DNA of 64,000 nt from Rhodanobacter sp. 7MK24 (lineage in GTDB: Bacteria; Pseudomonadota; Gammaproteobacteria; Xanthomonadales; Rhodanobacteraceae), in assembly GCF_014842995.1 (NCBI RefSeq), contig NZ_JACYXL010000004.1, forward strand, positions 1 through 64,000. Direction: 5' to 3'. Of this stretch, positions 30,205 through 39,890 are shown in pieces. The notes under the pieces were generated by a model. The model saw nothing but the letters and a program-made list of their open reading frames with translations. It was not told where the DNA came from and searched no databases. A program made the position numbers and the translations under genes. The stretch's first letter is position 1; each line of letters opens with the position of its first letter.

Positions 30205-30481
30205 GCCGACCATAACGGTGGAAGTAGTGCATGCCTGCGCGCAGCGCATACGGCGCAGCCGCGTTTCGTTGCCGGATGGAAGCACTGCTATGCAGGCAGT
30301 CGTGGCGGCAGGTTTTTTGCCGTCGCTTCCTGCCGAGGTGGCGGAGCCGCTGCGATTGGGCATCTTCTCGCGCAGGATAGACGCCGATCATGTGCTGCGC
30401 GACGGCGACCGGGTGGAAATTTACCGGCCGCTGACCCTTGATCCCATGGCCTCGCGCCGGCGCCGTGCCGGCCAAGGCTGA
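30197..30481 (+). CDS. rnfH: RnfH/RatB-family ubiquitin-fold protein
   Basis: A 94-residue UPF0125 (RnfH) protein with a beta-grasp fold. Seen: ITVEVVHACAQRIRRSRVSLPDGSTAMQAVVAAG, LRLGIFSRRIDADHVLRDGDRVEIYRPL and a basic end ASRRRRAGQG. The LRDGDRVEIYRPL segment is the family signature. The start overlaps the end of ratA, so the pair is translationally coupled. Molecular function is not established. It converges on bamE with only 19 bases between. Confidence 0.93.
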   Translation: MAEPTITVEVVHACAQRIRRSRVSLPDGSTAMQAVVAAGFLPSLPAEVAEPLRLGIFSRRIDADHVLRDGDRVEIYRPLTLDPMASRRRRAGQG

Positions 30482-30500
30482 CGCAGGCGCTACCCGCAGT

Positions 30501-30983
30501 TTAGTTGTTGCTGCTGCCGGAGTCGTTGCCGGAGTCCGAACCGCCGCCGGAATCCTTGCTGTCCTTGCCGCTGGTGTCCTTGTCGCCCTTGGTGTCGTTG
30601 ACCGGGTAATCGACGTTGTACTTCTTGCTTTCCTTGAGCAGGTTCTTGTTGTTTTCGAGGTAAGGGCTGCCCTCGATGCGCGCCAGGATGTCGTCATTGA
30701 AGTACAGGGTCATGGTGCTGACCTGCATCGGGCCGCCGCGGTGCGAATAGGTGGACACGTAGTCCCAGCGGCTCTGGTTGAACGGGGAGGCGACCGAAGG
30801 CGTGCCGACCAACAGCATCACCTGGCGCTTGGTCAGGCCGGGCTTGAGCTGATCCACCGCCTTCTGGTCGATGGTCTTGTCGAGCAGGTTGCCCTGGCGC
30901 ACGTCCTGCGTGTAGACCAGGTGGCAGCCGGAAACGGCAAGCGCCAACAACGCGACAACCGGCAGGGTGATCAGCTTTTGCAT
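30501..30983 (-). CDS. bamE: BamE (SmpA/OmlA) outer-membrane assembly lipoprotein
   Basis: A 160-residue lipoprotein of the BAM complex. The signal peptide MQKLITLPVVALLALAVSGC places the lipidated cysteine at 20. The core has VYTQDVRQGNLLDKTIDQKAVDQLKPGLTKRQVMLLVGTPSV, SRWDYVSTY and LYFNDDILARIEG, typical of BamE. The last ~35 residues (from NDTKGDKDTSGK) are a low-complexity Ser/Gly/Asp/Lys tail longer than in E. coli BamE, probably disordered in the periplasm. It is divergent from fur, a common arrangement in this lineage. Confidence 0.95.
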   Translation of the reverse strand: MQKLITLPVVALLALAVSGCHLVYTQDVRQGNLLDKTIDQKAVDQLKPGLTKRQVMLLVGTPSVASPFNQSRWDYVSTYSHRGGPMQVSTMTLYFNDDILARIEGSPYLENNKNLLKESKKYNVDYPVNDTKGDKDTSGKDSKDSGGGSDSGNDSGSSNN

Positions 30984-31063
30984 GCGTGAAACGTCCAGAT
31001 CGTGGAAGAGCGGATGATACACTACCGGTTCGGCATCGCCGCGCCGGCGTGAGGTGGCAAACG

Positions 31064-31489
31064 ATGGAACAGGAAACTCAGGAACTGCGTCGGGTCGGTC
31101 TCAAAGTGACCCATCCGCGCATGCGCATTCTGCAGATCTTCGACGAGGAGGAGGGCAACCACCTCACTGCCGAGGACGTCTACAAGAAGCTGCTCGCCCA
31201 TCAGGAAGACATCGGCCTGGCGACGGTGTATCGCGTGCTGACCCAGTTCGAGGCAGCCGGCATTGTCGTCAAGCACAACTTCGAGGGCGGGCAGGCCGTC
31301 TACGAACTCGATCGCGGCAAGCACCATGACCACATGATCGATGTGGACAGCGGAAAGGTGATCGAGTTCGTCAGCGAAGAGATCGAGCGTCTGCAACGCG
31401 AGGTCGCGGCGCGCCATGGTTATGTGATCGAGGATCACAGCCTGGTGCTGTACGTCCGTCCCAAGAACCGCGGTACGCGCAAGGGCTGA
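31064..31489 (+). CDS. fur: Ferric uptake regulator Fur
   Basis: A 141-residue iron-responsive repressor. The winged-helix domain includes LRRVGLKVTHPRMRILQIF, HLTAEDVYKKLLAHQEDIGLATVYRVLTQFEAAGIVVKH. Metal-site residues lie in GKHHDHMIDVDSGKVIEF and DHSLVLYV. GAGGTGG lies six bases before the ATG. The protein contains no cysteine at all: the CxxC pair that binds structural zinc in E. coli Fur is replaced within MIDVDSGKVIEF. It is divergent from bamE. No Fur box was recognised upstream. Confidence 0.96.
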   Translation: MEQETQELRRVGLKVTHPRMRILQIFDEEEGNHLTAEDVYKKLLAHQEDIGLATVYRVLTQFEAAGIVVKHNFEGGQAVYELDRGKHHDHMIDVDSGKVIEFVSEEIERLQREVAARHGYVIEDHSLVLYVRPKNRGTRKG

Positions 31490-31526
31490 TCACCGCCATC
31501 CGGGCATCCGGGCATTTCTTGGGCAC

Positions 31527-31740
31527 AAAAAAATCGCGAGGGAGGACTCCTGTCCACCTCGCGATTGCCTCGTACCTTCTGGGTTTCGGCATGGCGAGTT
31601 GCTCGTCCAGGCCTGTGTCCAAGGTAACGACCAGACGGCCTCCTGCCGTCTCTCCGGAGTCACCGTCCCCACGAGGACTCCGGTACGCCATCTCACGATG
31701 GCGGCTCCCCCACATCGATGGATCGATGCTAACGAAGCCT
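31527..31740 (-). ncRNA. Structured, terminated RNA of unknown family between the kinase and fur
   Basis: Read on the minus strand this non-coding stretch contains consecutive hairpins: CGCCATC-GTGA-GATGGCG (31686-31703, GNRA loop), CCGGAGTC/GACTCCGG (31654-31683), and AGACGGC/GCCGTCT (31633-31651). A multibranch closed by TACCTT/AAGGTA (31573-31626) follows, then a terminator. The terminator has 10-bp arms AATCGCGAGG/CCTCGCGATT (31532-31566), an inner GGAC/GTCC stem, and seven T. The order and the U tract show the transcribed strand. It starts just after the kinase stop, so it could be that mRNA's 3' region or an independent small RNA. No known family was recognised. Confidence 0.65.
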
Positions 31741-31766
31741 TCACGTCCTGTGTATCGGAAAAATTC

Positions 31767-33368
31767 CTAGACAGGCCGAAATGTGACGGGCAAGTCGTTA
31801 TTGCTGCGCAGCAATACGCGCAGATGCACGCCGCGCGGTGCCGGGCGCAACTGGAACAGGCCTCCCAGCGAGGTGACACGGTCGCGCATGCCTTGCAGGC
31901 CGCGGCCACCTCGTGGCGGCCGCTCGGGCAATCCGACGCCGTCGTCGCGCAAGTCGAGCAGGGCGAGTATTGCGCCGTGGCGTTCACCGATGCGCAGGCG
32001 CAGGCGGAATTCGCTGGCCCTGGCGTGCTTCACTGCATTGGTGGCGCTTTCCTGCGCCAGTCGATAGATCGCGGTGCGGGTGTCGTCATCGAGCAGGCGC
32101 GGGTCGCCATGCAGGTCGGTGACATAGTGGATGCCAGCAGCCTTCAGCAGGTCGCGGATCGGACCTTCGTCCAGCGCGCGCAGCAGGCCGAACTCGTCCA
32201 GCACGGCGGGACGCAGGTCGTCCAGCAGGCGATGCAGGGCGCGACGCATGTGCGCGAGGATGCTGTTGATCGAGGTGCCGATATCTTCCAGTCCGGCCTG
32301 TTGCAGGCGCGCCTGCACCAGTTTCACGTGGGTCTGGATCGCGGTGATGTTCTGGCCCAGCTCGTCGTGCAGCTCGGCGGCCATGTGGCGGCGCTGGTTT
32401 TCCTCCGCCTGCAGATTGCCGCGCGCAGCGGCTCGCAGTTGCCGCGCCAGTTGGTCCAGCCGTCGGTTGACTGCCGCCAGGTGGGTATTCTGCTCGGCTA
32501 CCTGCAGCTTGCTGCGACGCAGAGCATCCGTGGCTGAGCCCAGCATCAGCGTTCCGGTGCCGGCCACGGCCAGGAACAGATAGCCGGCCGCCGAAGGGGC
32601 GTGGCCGAGGCGCTGATCCAGCACCGTCATCCCGAAACTGGAGATGGTGATGGCCAGACTGGCGCCGCGCCAGCCATGGCGGAATGCAAAGAACAGCACG
32701 GGGGCCAGCGATAGCGCACGGGCGAACTGCGGCTGCGACGTGGCCTGTTCGGAAAGCAGCAGCAGGATGGCCATGGCCGGCAGCATCACCTGCAGGCCGT
32801 CCAGGGCCAATTCCGCCAACGCATGGCGGCTGGGAGGGGCGCGCAGCAGCAGCACCATCACCGGCACCATCAGCAGCACGCCCAGATAGCCGCCCAGCAA
32901 TTCGTTGCCCAACATGTGGATCAGCGCGTCTTCGGCCGCGGCCGTGTGGATCACCGTGAGCAGGCCGATGTCCACCGCCGTGGTGGCGAGCACCACAAGC
33001 ATCGCGGCCAGCAGCAGGCGGGCCGTTTCCTGAGGGTTGTGCAGGCTGGTGCCGGCATGCGGATTCAGCCTGCGCAGCAGCCACAGGCTGGCCGCGGTTA
33101 CCAGCGGTTCGGGCAGGTCGCCGAGGAAAAAGCCGCTCCAGCCCATCGGCAGTCCATCGTGCATGCTCATGCCGGCCGAGGCGATCAGTTCGGCGCCCAG
33201 CAGCCAGCCCCAGCGACGCACGGGCAGCAGCAACAACGCGCCGAAGCGCAAACCGTAGGGGAGTGCCCAATAGGGTTGCTCCGTCGGCCACAGCAGCAGC
33301 CATAGCAGGACGTAGATCGCCCCCAGCAGCGGGCCGGAGTGCAGTGGGCGGAAGGGTTTCAGGCGCAT
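31767..33368 (-). CDS. UhpB-like membrane sensor histidine kinase (NarL type)
   Basis: About 533 residues. The first ~300 form eight or so membrane helices resembling a MASE1 sensor, as in UhpB. A HisKA_3 dimerisation domain follows with RRHMAAELHDELGQNITAIQTHVKLV, whose His is the phospho-acceptor, then an HATPase_c domain with LAQESATNAVKHARASEFRL (N box) and DDGVGLPERPPRGGRGLQGMRDRV (G boxes). It is divergent from and paired with the response regulator at 33437, with only about 70 bases between. The start is uncertain: ATG 33368 is used, with a GTG at 33383 as alternative. The signal is unknown. Confidence 0.9.
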   Translation of the reverse strand: MRLKPFRPLHSGPLLGAIYVLLWLLLWPTEQPYWALPYGLRFGALLLLPVRRWGWLLGAELIASAGMSMHDGLPMGWSGFFLGDLPEPLVTAASLWLLRRLNPHAGTSLHNPQETARLLLAAMLVVLATTAVDIGLLTVIHTAAAEDALIHMLGNELLGGYLGVLLMVPVMVLLLRAPPSRHALAELALDGLQVMLPAMAILLLLSEQATSQPQFARALSLAPVLFFAFRHGWRGASLAITISSFGMTVLDQRLGHAPSAAGYLFLAVAGTGTLMLGSATDALRRSKLQVAEQNTHLAAVNRRLDQLARQLRAAARGNLQAEENQRRHMAAELHDELGQNITAIQTHVKLVQARLQQAGLEDIGTSINSILAHMRRALHRLLDDLRPAVLDEFGLLRALDEGPIRDLLKAAGIHYVTDLHGDPRLLDDDTRTAIYRLAQESATNAVKHARASEFRLRLRIGERHGAILALLDLRDDGVGLPERPPRGGRGLQGMRDRVTSLGGLFQLRPAPRGVHLRVLLRSNNDLPVTFRPV

Positions 33369-33436
33369 CCGCGGATGGTACACGGGCGTTTGGCAGTGCC
33401 GGCGCAGACCGGCGCCCGTCCATATACAGTAGGGCC

Positions 33437-34072
33437 ATGTACAGCATTGTCCTGGTCGACGACCACGCCATCGTGCGTGAAGGTTTCAAGCGGCTGATCG
33501 GGCTGGAGCCCGATCTCCAGGTGGTGGGCGAGTGCCGCTGCGCCGACGACGCGGTGGAGGCAGTGGCGCAGCACCGGCCCGACCTGGTGGCGCTGGACCT
33601 GTCGTTGCCCGACGGCAGCGGCCTTCCCTTGATCGAACACCTGGGCAGCGTGTCGCCCGGCACGCGCATCGTGGTGTTGAGCATGCACGATGGCGAACCC
33701 TACGTGTCCGAAGCCTTGCGCCGCGGTGCCAGCGGCTACGTGACCAAGGGCGTGGCGCCGGAGGAACTGGTGGCGGGCTTGCGCGCGGTGATGCAGGGCG
33801 AGCAGTTCTTGAGTTCCGACCTGCGCCAGCGCCGTGCGGAGCAGCCGGAATCCGCGCTCGATCCGCTGCATCGCCTGACCACCCGCGAACACGAGGTGTT
33901 CCTGCTGCTGGCCTGCGGGCGCACGCCCAAGCAGGTGGCGGCCGAGCTGGGCATCGGCCAGAAGACTGTCTACATCCACCGCGCCAGCGTGATGGGCAAG
34001 CTCAATGCCGGTTCGGAACTGGAGTTGTATCGCATGGCCAGCGAGCGTGGGCTGCTGCCCGCCAGCGGCTAG
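33437..34072 (+). CDS. UhpA/NarL-family response regulator
   Basis: A 211-residue two-component regulator. The receiver domain starts MYSIVLVDDHAIVREGFKRL with the acidic pocket DD at 8-9, the phospho-acceptor Asp54 (VALDLSLPDGSG), the conserved Ser/Thr region (VVLSMHD), and Lys in GYVTKG. The C-terminal LuxR-type helix-turn-helix reads LTTREHEVFLLLACGRTPKQVAAELGIGQKTVYIHRASVMGKL. It is divergent from its probable partner kinase and likely binds the short shared promoter region. Target genes are unknown. Confidence 0.94.
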   Translation: MYSIVLVDDHAIVREGFKRLIGLEPDLQVVGECRCADDAVEAVAQHRPDLVALDLSLPDGSGLPLIEHLGSVSPGTRIVVLSMHDGEPYVSEALRRGASGYVTKGVAPEELVAGLRAVMQGEQFLSSDLRQRRAEQPESALDPLHRLTTREHEVFLLLACGRTPKQVAAELGIGQKTVYIHRASVMGKLNAGSELELYRMASERGLLPASG

Positions 34073-34119
34073 AATCTGCTCGGCATTTCCCGGCGGCTAG
34101 CGTCACGAGTTTCGTGCTC

Positions 34120-35790
34120 TCAGGCCTGCGCGCGTTCCAGCATCTGCTTCGCGTGAGCCCGCGTTTCGCGGGTGATCTCCACCCCGCCCAGCATGCGGGC
34201 CAGTTCGTCGCGTCGGCCATCGGCGCCCAGCCGCTGGATCTGCGTACGGGTGTGGCCGTCGTCGCTGTGTTTGCTCACGAACAGGTGCGCGTGGCCTTGA
34301 GCGGCGACCTGGGGCAGGTGAGTGACACACAACACCTGGCGCTGGCCGCCCAGTGCACGCAGCTTCTGGCCCACCACCTCGGCCACTGCGCCGCCGATGC
34401 CGCTGTCCACTTCGTCGAACACCATGGTGCCCACGCTGTCGTTGCCCAGCGTGGCGACTTCGATGGCGAGGCTGATGCGTGCCAGTTCACCGCCGGAAGC
34501 CACCTTGCGCAGCGCCCGCGGCGGCTGTCCGGGATTGGTGCTGACCAGCAGTTCGCAGCGTTCGCGGCCTTGCGGGTCGGGCTCCTCGCCTTCGACAGGT
34601 TCCAGTTCAACCACGAGCACGCCGCCGGCCATGCCCAGCTCGGCCATCAATGCGCCGACTTCCTTGCCCAGCTTGTCTGCCGCTTTGCGACGTGACTTGC
34701 TTAGCTTGTCTGCTGCCTGCACGTAGTCAGTGCGGGCGCGCTCCCGCTGGACGGCGAGTCGTTCCAGTGCTTCGCCGGCGCCTTCCAGCTCGGCCAGTTC
34801 GGTGCGCAACGCGGAGGCCTTGTCGTGCAATTCCGCGATGGGAAGGCGGTGACGGCGGCCGAGTTCATGCAGACGGGCGAGGTGAGCGTCGACTTCGGCG
34901 AAGCGCTCGGGGTCGAGATCGACGTCCTGCGCGTAGCGGCCCAGCGTGTCGGCGGCTTCGCCCAACTGGATCATGGCGTTGTCCAGCAGCTCCAGCGCGG
35001 GATTCAGCGCTTCGTCCAGCGTGGCCAGCCTGCCCAGTTCGGCATGGGCGCGACCCAGGGCGCGGCGCAGCGCGAATTCGCTGTCGCCGTCCAGCAGCTC
35101 GACCACGCCGGCGGCGCCTTCGGCAAGCCGACCGGCGTTGGCGAGGCGCTTGTGGCTGGCTTCGAGTTCGGCCAGCGCGGCGGACGGTAGCGTCCATTGC
35201 TCCAGTTCGGCCAGCTCGTGGCGCAACAGTTCCAGCCGCTGTTCGCGATCCGCGCCACCGCTGAGGCGACTGATACGCGCACCCAGGTCGCGCCATTGCG
35301 TGGCCAGCTCGCGCACCTGGCCGGCCAGCGAGCCGTGGCCGGCGCAGGCGTCGAGCAGGGCGAGCTGGTGCGCGCGCGAAAGCAGGGCCTGATGCTCGTG
35401 CTGGCCATGGATTTCCACCAGCAGGGTGGCGAGTTCGGAAAGCTGGCCGGCGCTGGCGGGACGGCCGTTGATCCATGCGCGCGAGCTGCCTTCGGCGCGG
35501 ATCACCCGCCGCAATTGGCAGGCTTCGCCATCGTCCAGCTCTTCCTGCGCCAGCCATGCGCGGGCCTCGGGCAGGGCGGCAAGATCGAATTCGGCGGACA
35601 GTTCCGCGCGGTCGCTGCCGGCGCGCACCATCCCGCTGTCGGCGCGGGCGCCGGCGAGGAGCAGCAGCGCATCCACCAGCAGCGACTTGCCGGCGCCGGT
35701 TTCGCCGCTGACCACGGTGAGGCCGGCGCCGAAATCGACTTCGGCCTGTTCAACGACGGCGAATTGGCGGACATGGAGCGAGATGAGCAT
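34120..35790 (-). CDS. recN: DNA repair protein RecN
   Basis: A 556-residue SMC-like ATPase for double-strand break repair. Walker A is VVSGETGAGKSLLVDALLLLAGARADS near the N-terminus, followed by VEIHGQHEHQALL, two long coiled-coil arms, the signature ALRKVASGGELARISLAIEV, and Walker B MVFDEVDSGIGG followed by VLCVTHLPQVAA. Length and motif order are standard. The start MLISLHVRQFAVVEQ has no good ribosome-binding site. It is divergent from hrcA. No clear LexA box was seen upstream, though recN is usually SOS-controlled. Confidence 0.97.
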   Translation of the reverse strand: MLISLHVRQFAVVEQAEVDFGAGLTVVSGETGAGKSLLVDALLLLAGARADSGMVRAGSDRAELSAEFDLAALPEARAWLAQEELDDGEACQLRRVIRAEGSSRAWINGRPASAGQLSELATLLVEIHGQHEHQALLSRAHQLALLDACAGHGSLAGQVRELATQWRDLGARISRLSGGADREQRLELLRHELAELEQWTLPSAALAELEASHKRLANAGRLAEGAAGVVELLDGDSEFALRRALGRAHAELGRLATLDEALNPALELLDNAMIQLGEAADTLGRYAQDVDLDPERFAEVDAHLARLHELGRRHRLPIAELHDKASALRTELAELEGAGEALERLAVQRERARTDYVQAADKLSKSRRKAADKLGKEVGALMAELGMAGGVLVVELEPVEGEEPDPQGRERCELLVSTNPGQPPRALRKVASGGELARISLAIEVATLGNDSVGTMVFDEVDSGIGGAVAEVVGQKLRALGGQRQVLCVTHLPQVAAQGHAHLFVSKHSDDGHTRTQIQRLGADGRRDELARMLGGVEITRETRAHAKQMLERAQA

Positions 35791-36000
35791 GGCGGGCTGA
35801 CGGCAGTCCGTATGGGATCGGGCGATTGTAATAGGAGCCTGCGCGGCAGATGCCGCAAGGGCCGCAAAGACCGCCGCGCGATCCATCTTTCCGCCACGTT
35901 CCTGGTGAACTGTCGAAAAGCGAGGCTCGCGCAGCAGCCCTTTCGCCACAGACGGCTTCGGCCCCGCAGGCTCCATGCCTCCCGCTACAATGCCGCGGCG

Positions 36001-36029
36001 CTTGCATGACAGGCGCGCAGACCCTATCT
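36001..36029 (+). promoter_or_regulatory. Sigma-32-like promoter of hrcA operon
   Basis: CTTGCAT (36001-36007), 14-base spacer, CCCTATCT (36022-36029). This is close to the sigma-32 consensus CTTGAAA-N13/14-CCCCATNT. It stands 30 bases before the hrcA ATG, where a heat-shock promoter is expected. Confidence 0.7.
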
Positions 36030-36058
36030 CTTGGTCGTCTCACCGATTGCTACTGCGC

Positions 36059-37120
36059 ATGTCCCGTCTCCACTCCCATGAACTCGATGCACGCACCCGG
36101 CGCCTGCTGCGCAGCCTGATCGCGCAGTATCTGGTCGATGGCGAGCCGGTGGGGTCGCGCACGCTGTCGCGATCGTCGGGTCTGGACGTGAGCCCGGCGA
36201 CCATCCGCAACATCATGGCCGACCTCGAGGAGGCTGGCCTGGTCGCCTCGCCGCATACTTCGGCGGGGCGTATTCCCACGCCGCGCGGCCTGCGCCTGTT
36301 CGTGGACAGCCTGATCGAATTGCAGCCGTTGCCGCACGAGGAAATGGCTCGCCTGCAGCGTGAATTGCCGCCGGGGCAGACCACCACACGCGACCTGTTG
36401 GGCAATGCCTCGGCCCTGTTGTCGGCGATGACCCGTTTCGCCGGCGTGGTGACCGTGCCGCGACAGGTGGATTTCCCGCTGCGCCACCTCGATTTCGTGC
36501 CGCTGCCGGACGCACGGGTGCTGGTGATCCTGGTGTTTTCCGACAACCAGGTGCAGAACCGCGTGGTGCAATTGGCCAAGCCGCTGGAGGGTCGCGAGCT
36601 GGAGCAGGCGGCGAACTACATCAATACCCATTTCGTCGGCCTGCGCGTGGACGATATCCGCGCCCACCTGCTGGCCGAACTGCGTGCCGCGGGCAGCGAG
36701 CTGAACCGGCTGGTGGCGAATGCCACCGAGCTGGCCACGGCCTCGTTCGCGCCACACGCCGACGGCGACGACGTGCTGGTCAGCGGGCAGACCAACCTGA
36801 TGGCTTGCGCCGAGCTGGCCGACCTGCAACGACTGCGCGAGCTGTTCGAAGCGTTCCAGCAGAAGAACGGGCTGCTGCAGTTGATGGAGTCGTGCGCGCG
36901 GGCGCCCGGCGTGCGGCTGTTCATCGGCGAGGAATCCGGTTTCGCCGCGCTCGACGGTTGCAGCGTGGTTACCGCCAGCTATGGCACGCCGGGGCGGGTG
37001 CTGGGCGCGGTGGGCGTGATCGGCCCCACGCGCATGGCCTATGAGCGGGTGATCCCGGTGGTGCAGGCCACCGCCGGGCTGCTCAGCGATGCCTTGAATC
37101 GAGCCGCGACGGCCTCATAA
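36059..37120 (+). CDS. hrcA: Heat-inducible transcription repressor HrcA
   Basis: A 353-residue repressor that normally binds CIRCE elements. Seen: LDARTRRLLRSLIAQYLVDGEPVGSRTLSR, DVSPATIRNIMADLEEAGLVASPHTSAGRIPT (winged helix), and at the end IGEESGFAALDGCSVVTASYGTPGRVLGAVGVIGPTRMAYERVIPVV. It heads the hrcA-grpE-dnaK-dnaJ group. No CIRCE (TTAGCACTC-N9-GAGTGCTAA) is visible before hrcA, grpE or dnaK here, so HrcA probably acts elsewhere (for example groES-groEL). Confidence 0.97.
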   Translation: MSRLHSHELDARTRRLLRSLIAQYLVDGEPVGSRTLSRSSGLDVSPATIRNIMADLEEAGLVASPHTSAGRIPTPRGLRLFVDSLIELQPLPHEEMARLQRELPPGQTTTRDLLGNASALLSAMTRFAGVVTVPRQVDFPLRHLDFVPLPDARVLVILVFSDNQVQNRVVQLAKPLEGRELEQAANYINTHFVGLRVDDIRAHLLAELRAAGSELNRLVANATELATASFAPHADGDDVLVSGQTNLMACAELADLQRLRELFEAFQQKNGLLQLMESCARAPGVRLFIGEESGFAALDGCSVVTASYGTPGRVLGAVGVIGPTRMAYERVIPVVQATAGLLSDALNRAATAS

Positions 37121-37132
37121 GTCGCCACGGGA

Positions 37133-37153
37133 GCGGGTTTGCCCGCATTTTTT
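37133..37153 (+). terminator. Terminator/attenuator between hrcA and grpE
   Basis: GCGGG-TTTG-CCCGC (37133-37146) followed by A and six T (37148-37153), 12 bases after the hrcA stop. The 5-bp GC stem plus U tract fits a Rho-independent terminator. Because grpE is only 50 bases on, it probably reduces read-through rather than stopping it completely. Confidence 0.65.
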
Positions 37154-37202
37154 GGATGGGTCGGCGCAGATGGCCGGCCACGGACGAGGTTTGGAGTCAC
37201 TC

Positions 37203-37727
37203 ATGCAGAACAACGACCAGCACCCGGCACCGGACGCCGATGCCGTCAGCGCGGCGAACAGTGCCGACGTGGAAGCGCTAAAGGCTCGCGTGGCCGAACT
37301 GGAGGCGGAAAAGATCGAGCAGCGCGAGTCCGTGCTGCGGGAGAAGGCCGAGCTGGAAAACCAGCGCCGCCGTCTGCACCGCGATCTGGAACAGGCCCGC
37401 CGCTTCGCCAACGAGAAGCTGCTGAACGAGCTGCTGCCGGTATTCGATGGCCTGGAAGGCGGCCTGGCGGTGGAAACCGCCGATGTCGCGGCGATGCGCC
37501 AGGGTCTCGGCCTCACCCTGAAGTCCCTGCTCAAGGTGGGCGAAAACCATGGCCTGGCACAGGTCGATCCGCTGGGTCAGCCGCTCGACCCCGAGCGCCA
37601 CCATGCAGTGAGCATGGTCGAGTCGCCTGGCGCGGAGGCCGGCACCGTGGTCAGCGTGCTGCAGAAGGGCTATGTGTTGAACGATCGCCTGCTGCGCCCC
37701 GCCCTGGTGGCCGTGGCGAAGGACTGA
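37203..37727 (+). CDS. grpE: GrpE nucleotide exchange factor
   Basis: A 174-residue co-chaperone that releases ADP from DnaK. GGAG stands six bases before the ATG. An acidic/coiled-coil N-terminal half (EALKARVAELEAEKIEQRESVLREKAELENQRRRL) leads to the beta-domain with LPVFDGLEGGL, LDPERHHAVSMVESPGAEAGTVVSVLQKGYVLNDRLLRPALVAVAK. It lies between hrcA and dnaK and, given the terminator upstream, may depend partly on read-through. Confidence 0.97.
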   Translation: MQNNDQHPAPDADAVSAANSADVEALKARVAELEAEKIEQRESVLREKAELENQRRRLHRDLEQARRFANEKLLNELLPVFDGLEGGLAVETADVAAMRQGLGLTLKSLLKVGENHGLAQVDPLGQPLDPERHHAVSMVESPGAEAGTVVSVLQKGYVLNDRLLRPALVAVAKD

Positions 37728-37769
37728 ACAACGCGTCACCGGACGCGACACATCCGGAGCTCCGTCGGT

Positions 37770-37797
37770 ATTGATTCGCCGTACGCGGGCCCCATCT
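37770..37797 (+). promoter_or_regulatory. Second sigma-32-like promoter, before dnaK
   Basis: ATTGATT (37770-37776), 13-base spacer, CCCCATCT (37790-37797). The -10 matches the sigma-32 consensus fully; the -35 is partial. It lies 52 bases before the dnaK start and would give dnaK its own heat-shock transcript. Confidence 0.55.
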
Positions 37798-37849
37798 GGA
37801 AAACCATTGCGCGGCCATGGGGCCGCATACGAGATTCGGGAGCTAACAC

Positions 37850-39766
<1,917 letters not shown>

Positions 39767-39784
39767 CCGTACCTAGAACCGGAA

Positions 39785-39814
39785 CGGGCGCCGCGCGAGC
39801 GGCGCTCGTTTTTG
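39785..39814 (+). terminator. Rho-independent terminator after dnaK
   Basis: GCGCCGC-GCGA-GCGGCGC stem-loop extended by flanking pairs (CGGGCGCCGC with GCGGCGCTCG), followed by five T. It starts about 19 bases after the dnaK stop. Confidence 0.88.
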
Positions 39815-39817
39815 AAA

Positions 39818-39868
39818 GTGCGGCCAAGGTGGCGCCCGTTTGACTTTCGCGTTCATGGATGAGCGCAC
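39818..39868. repeat. Solitary copy of the paired-palindrome repeat
   Basis: This resembles the array at 29593-29760. It has an imperfect first hairpin (GCGGCCA with TGGCGC), the same CCCGTTTGACTTTCGC linker, and a second hairpin GCGTTCATGGATGAGCGC in which one base pair is a wobble. It sits between the dnaK terminator and the channel gene. Confidence 0.65.
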
Positions 39869-39890
39869 AAGCTTTCTCGAGGGGAAGGTG

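Noticed and set aside
29550-30363. Minus-strand frames running through the palindrome array and ratA
   Set aside because: The peptide repeats (ECESQTGAH-like) are just the translated palindromes; ratA on the other strand is conserved.
37121-37202. Search for a CIRCE element before grpE
   Set aside because: No TTAGCACTC/GAGTGCTAA-like dyad here, before hrcA, or before dnaK.
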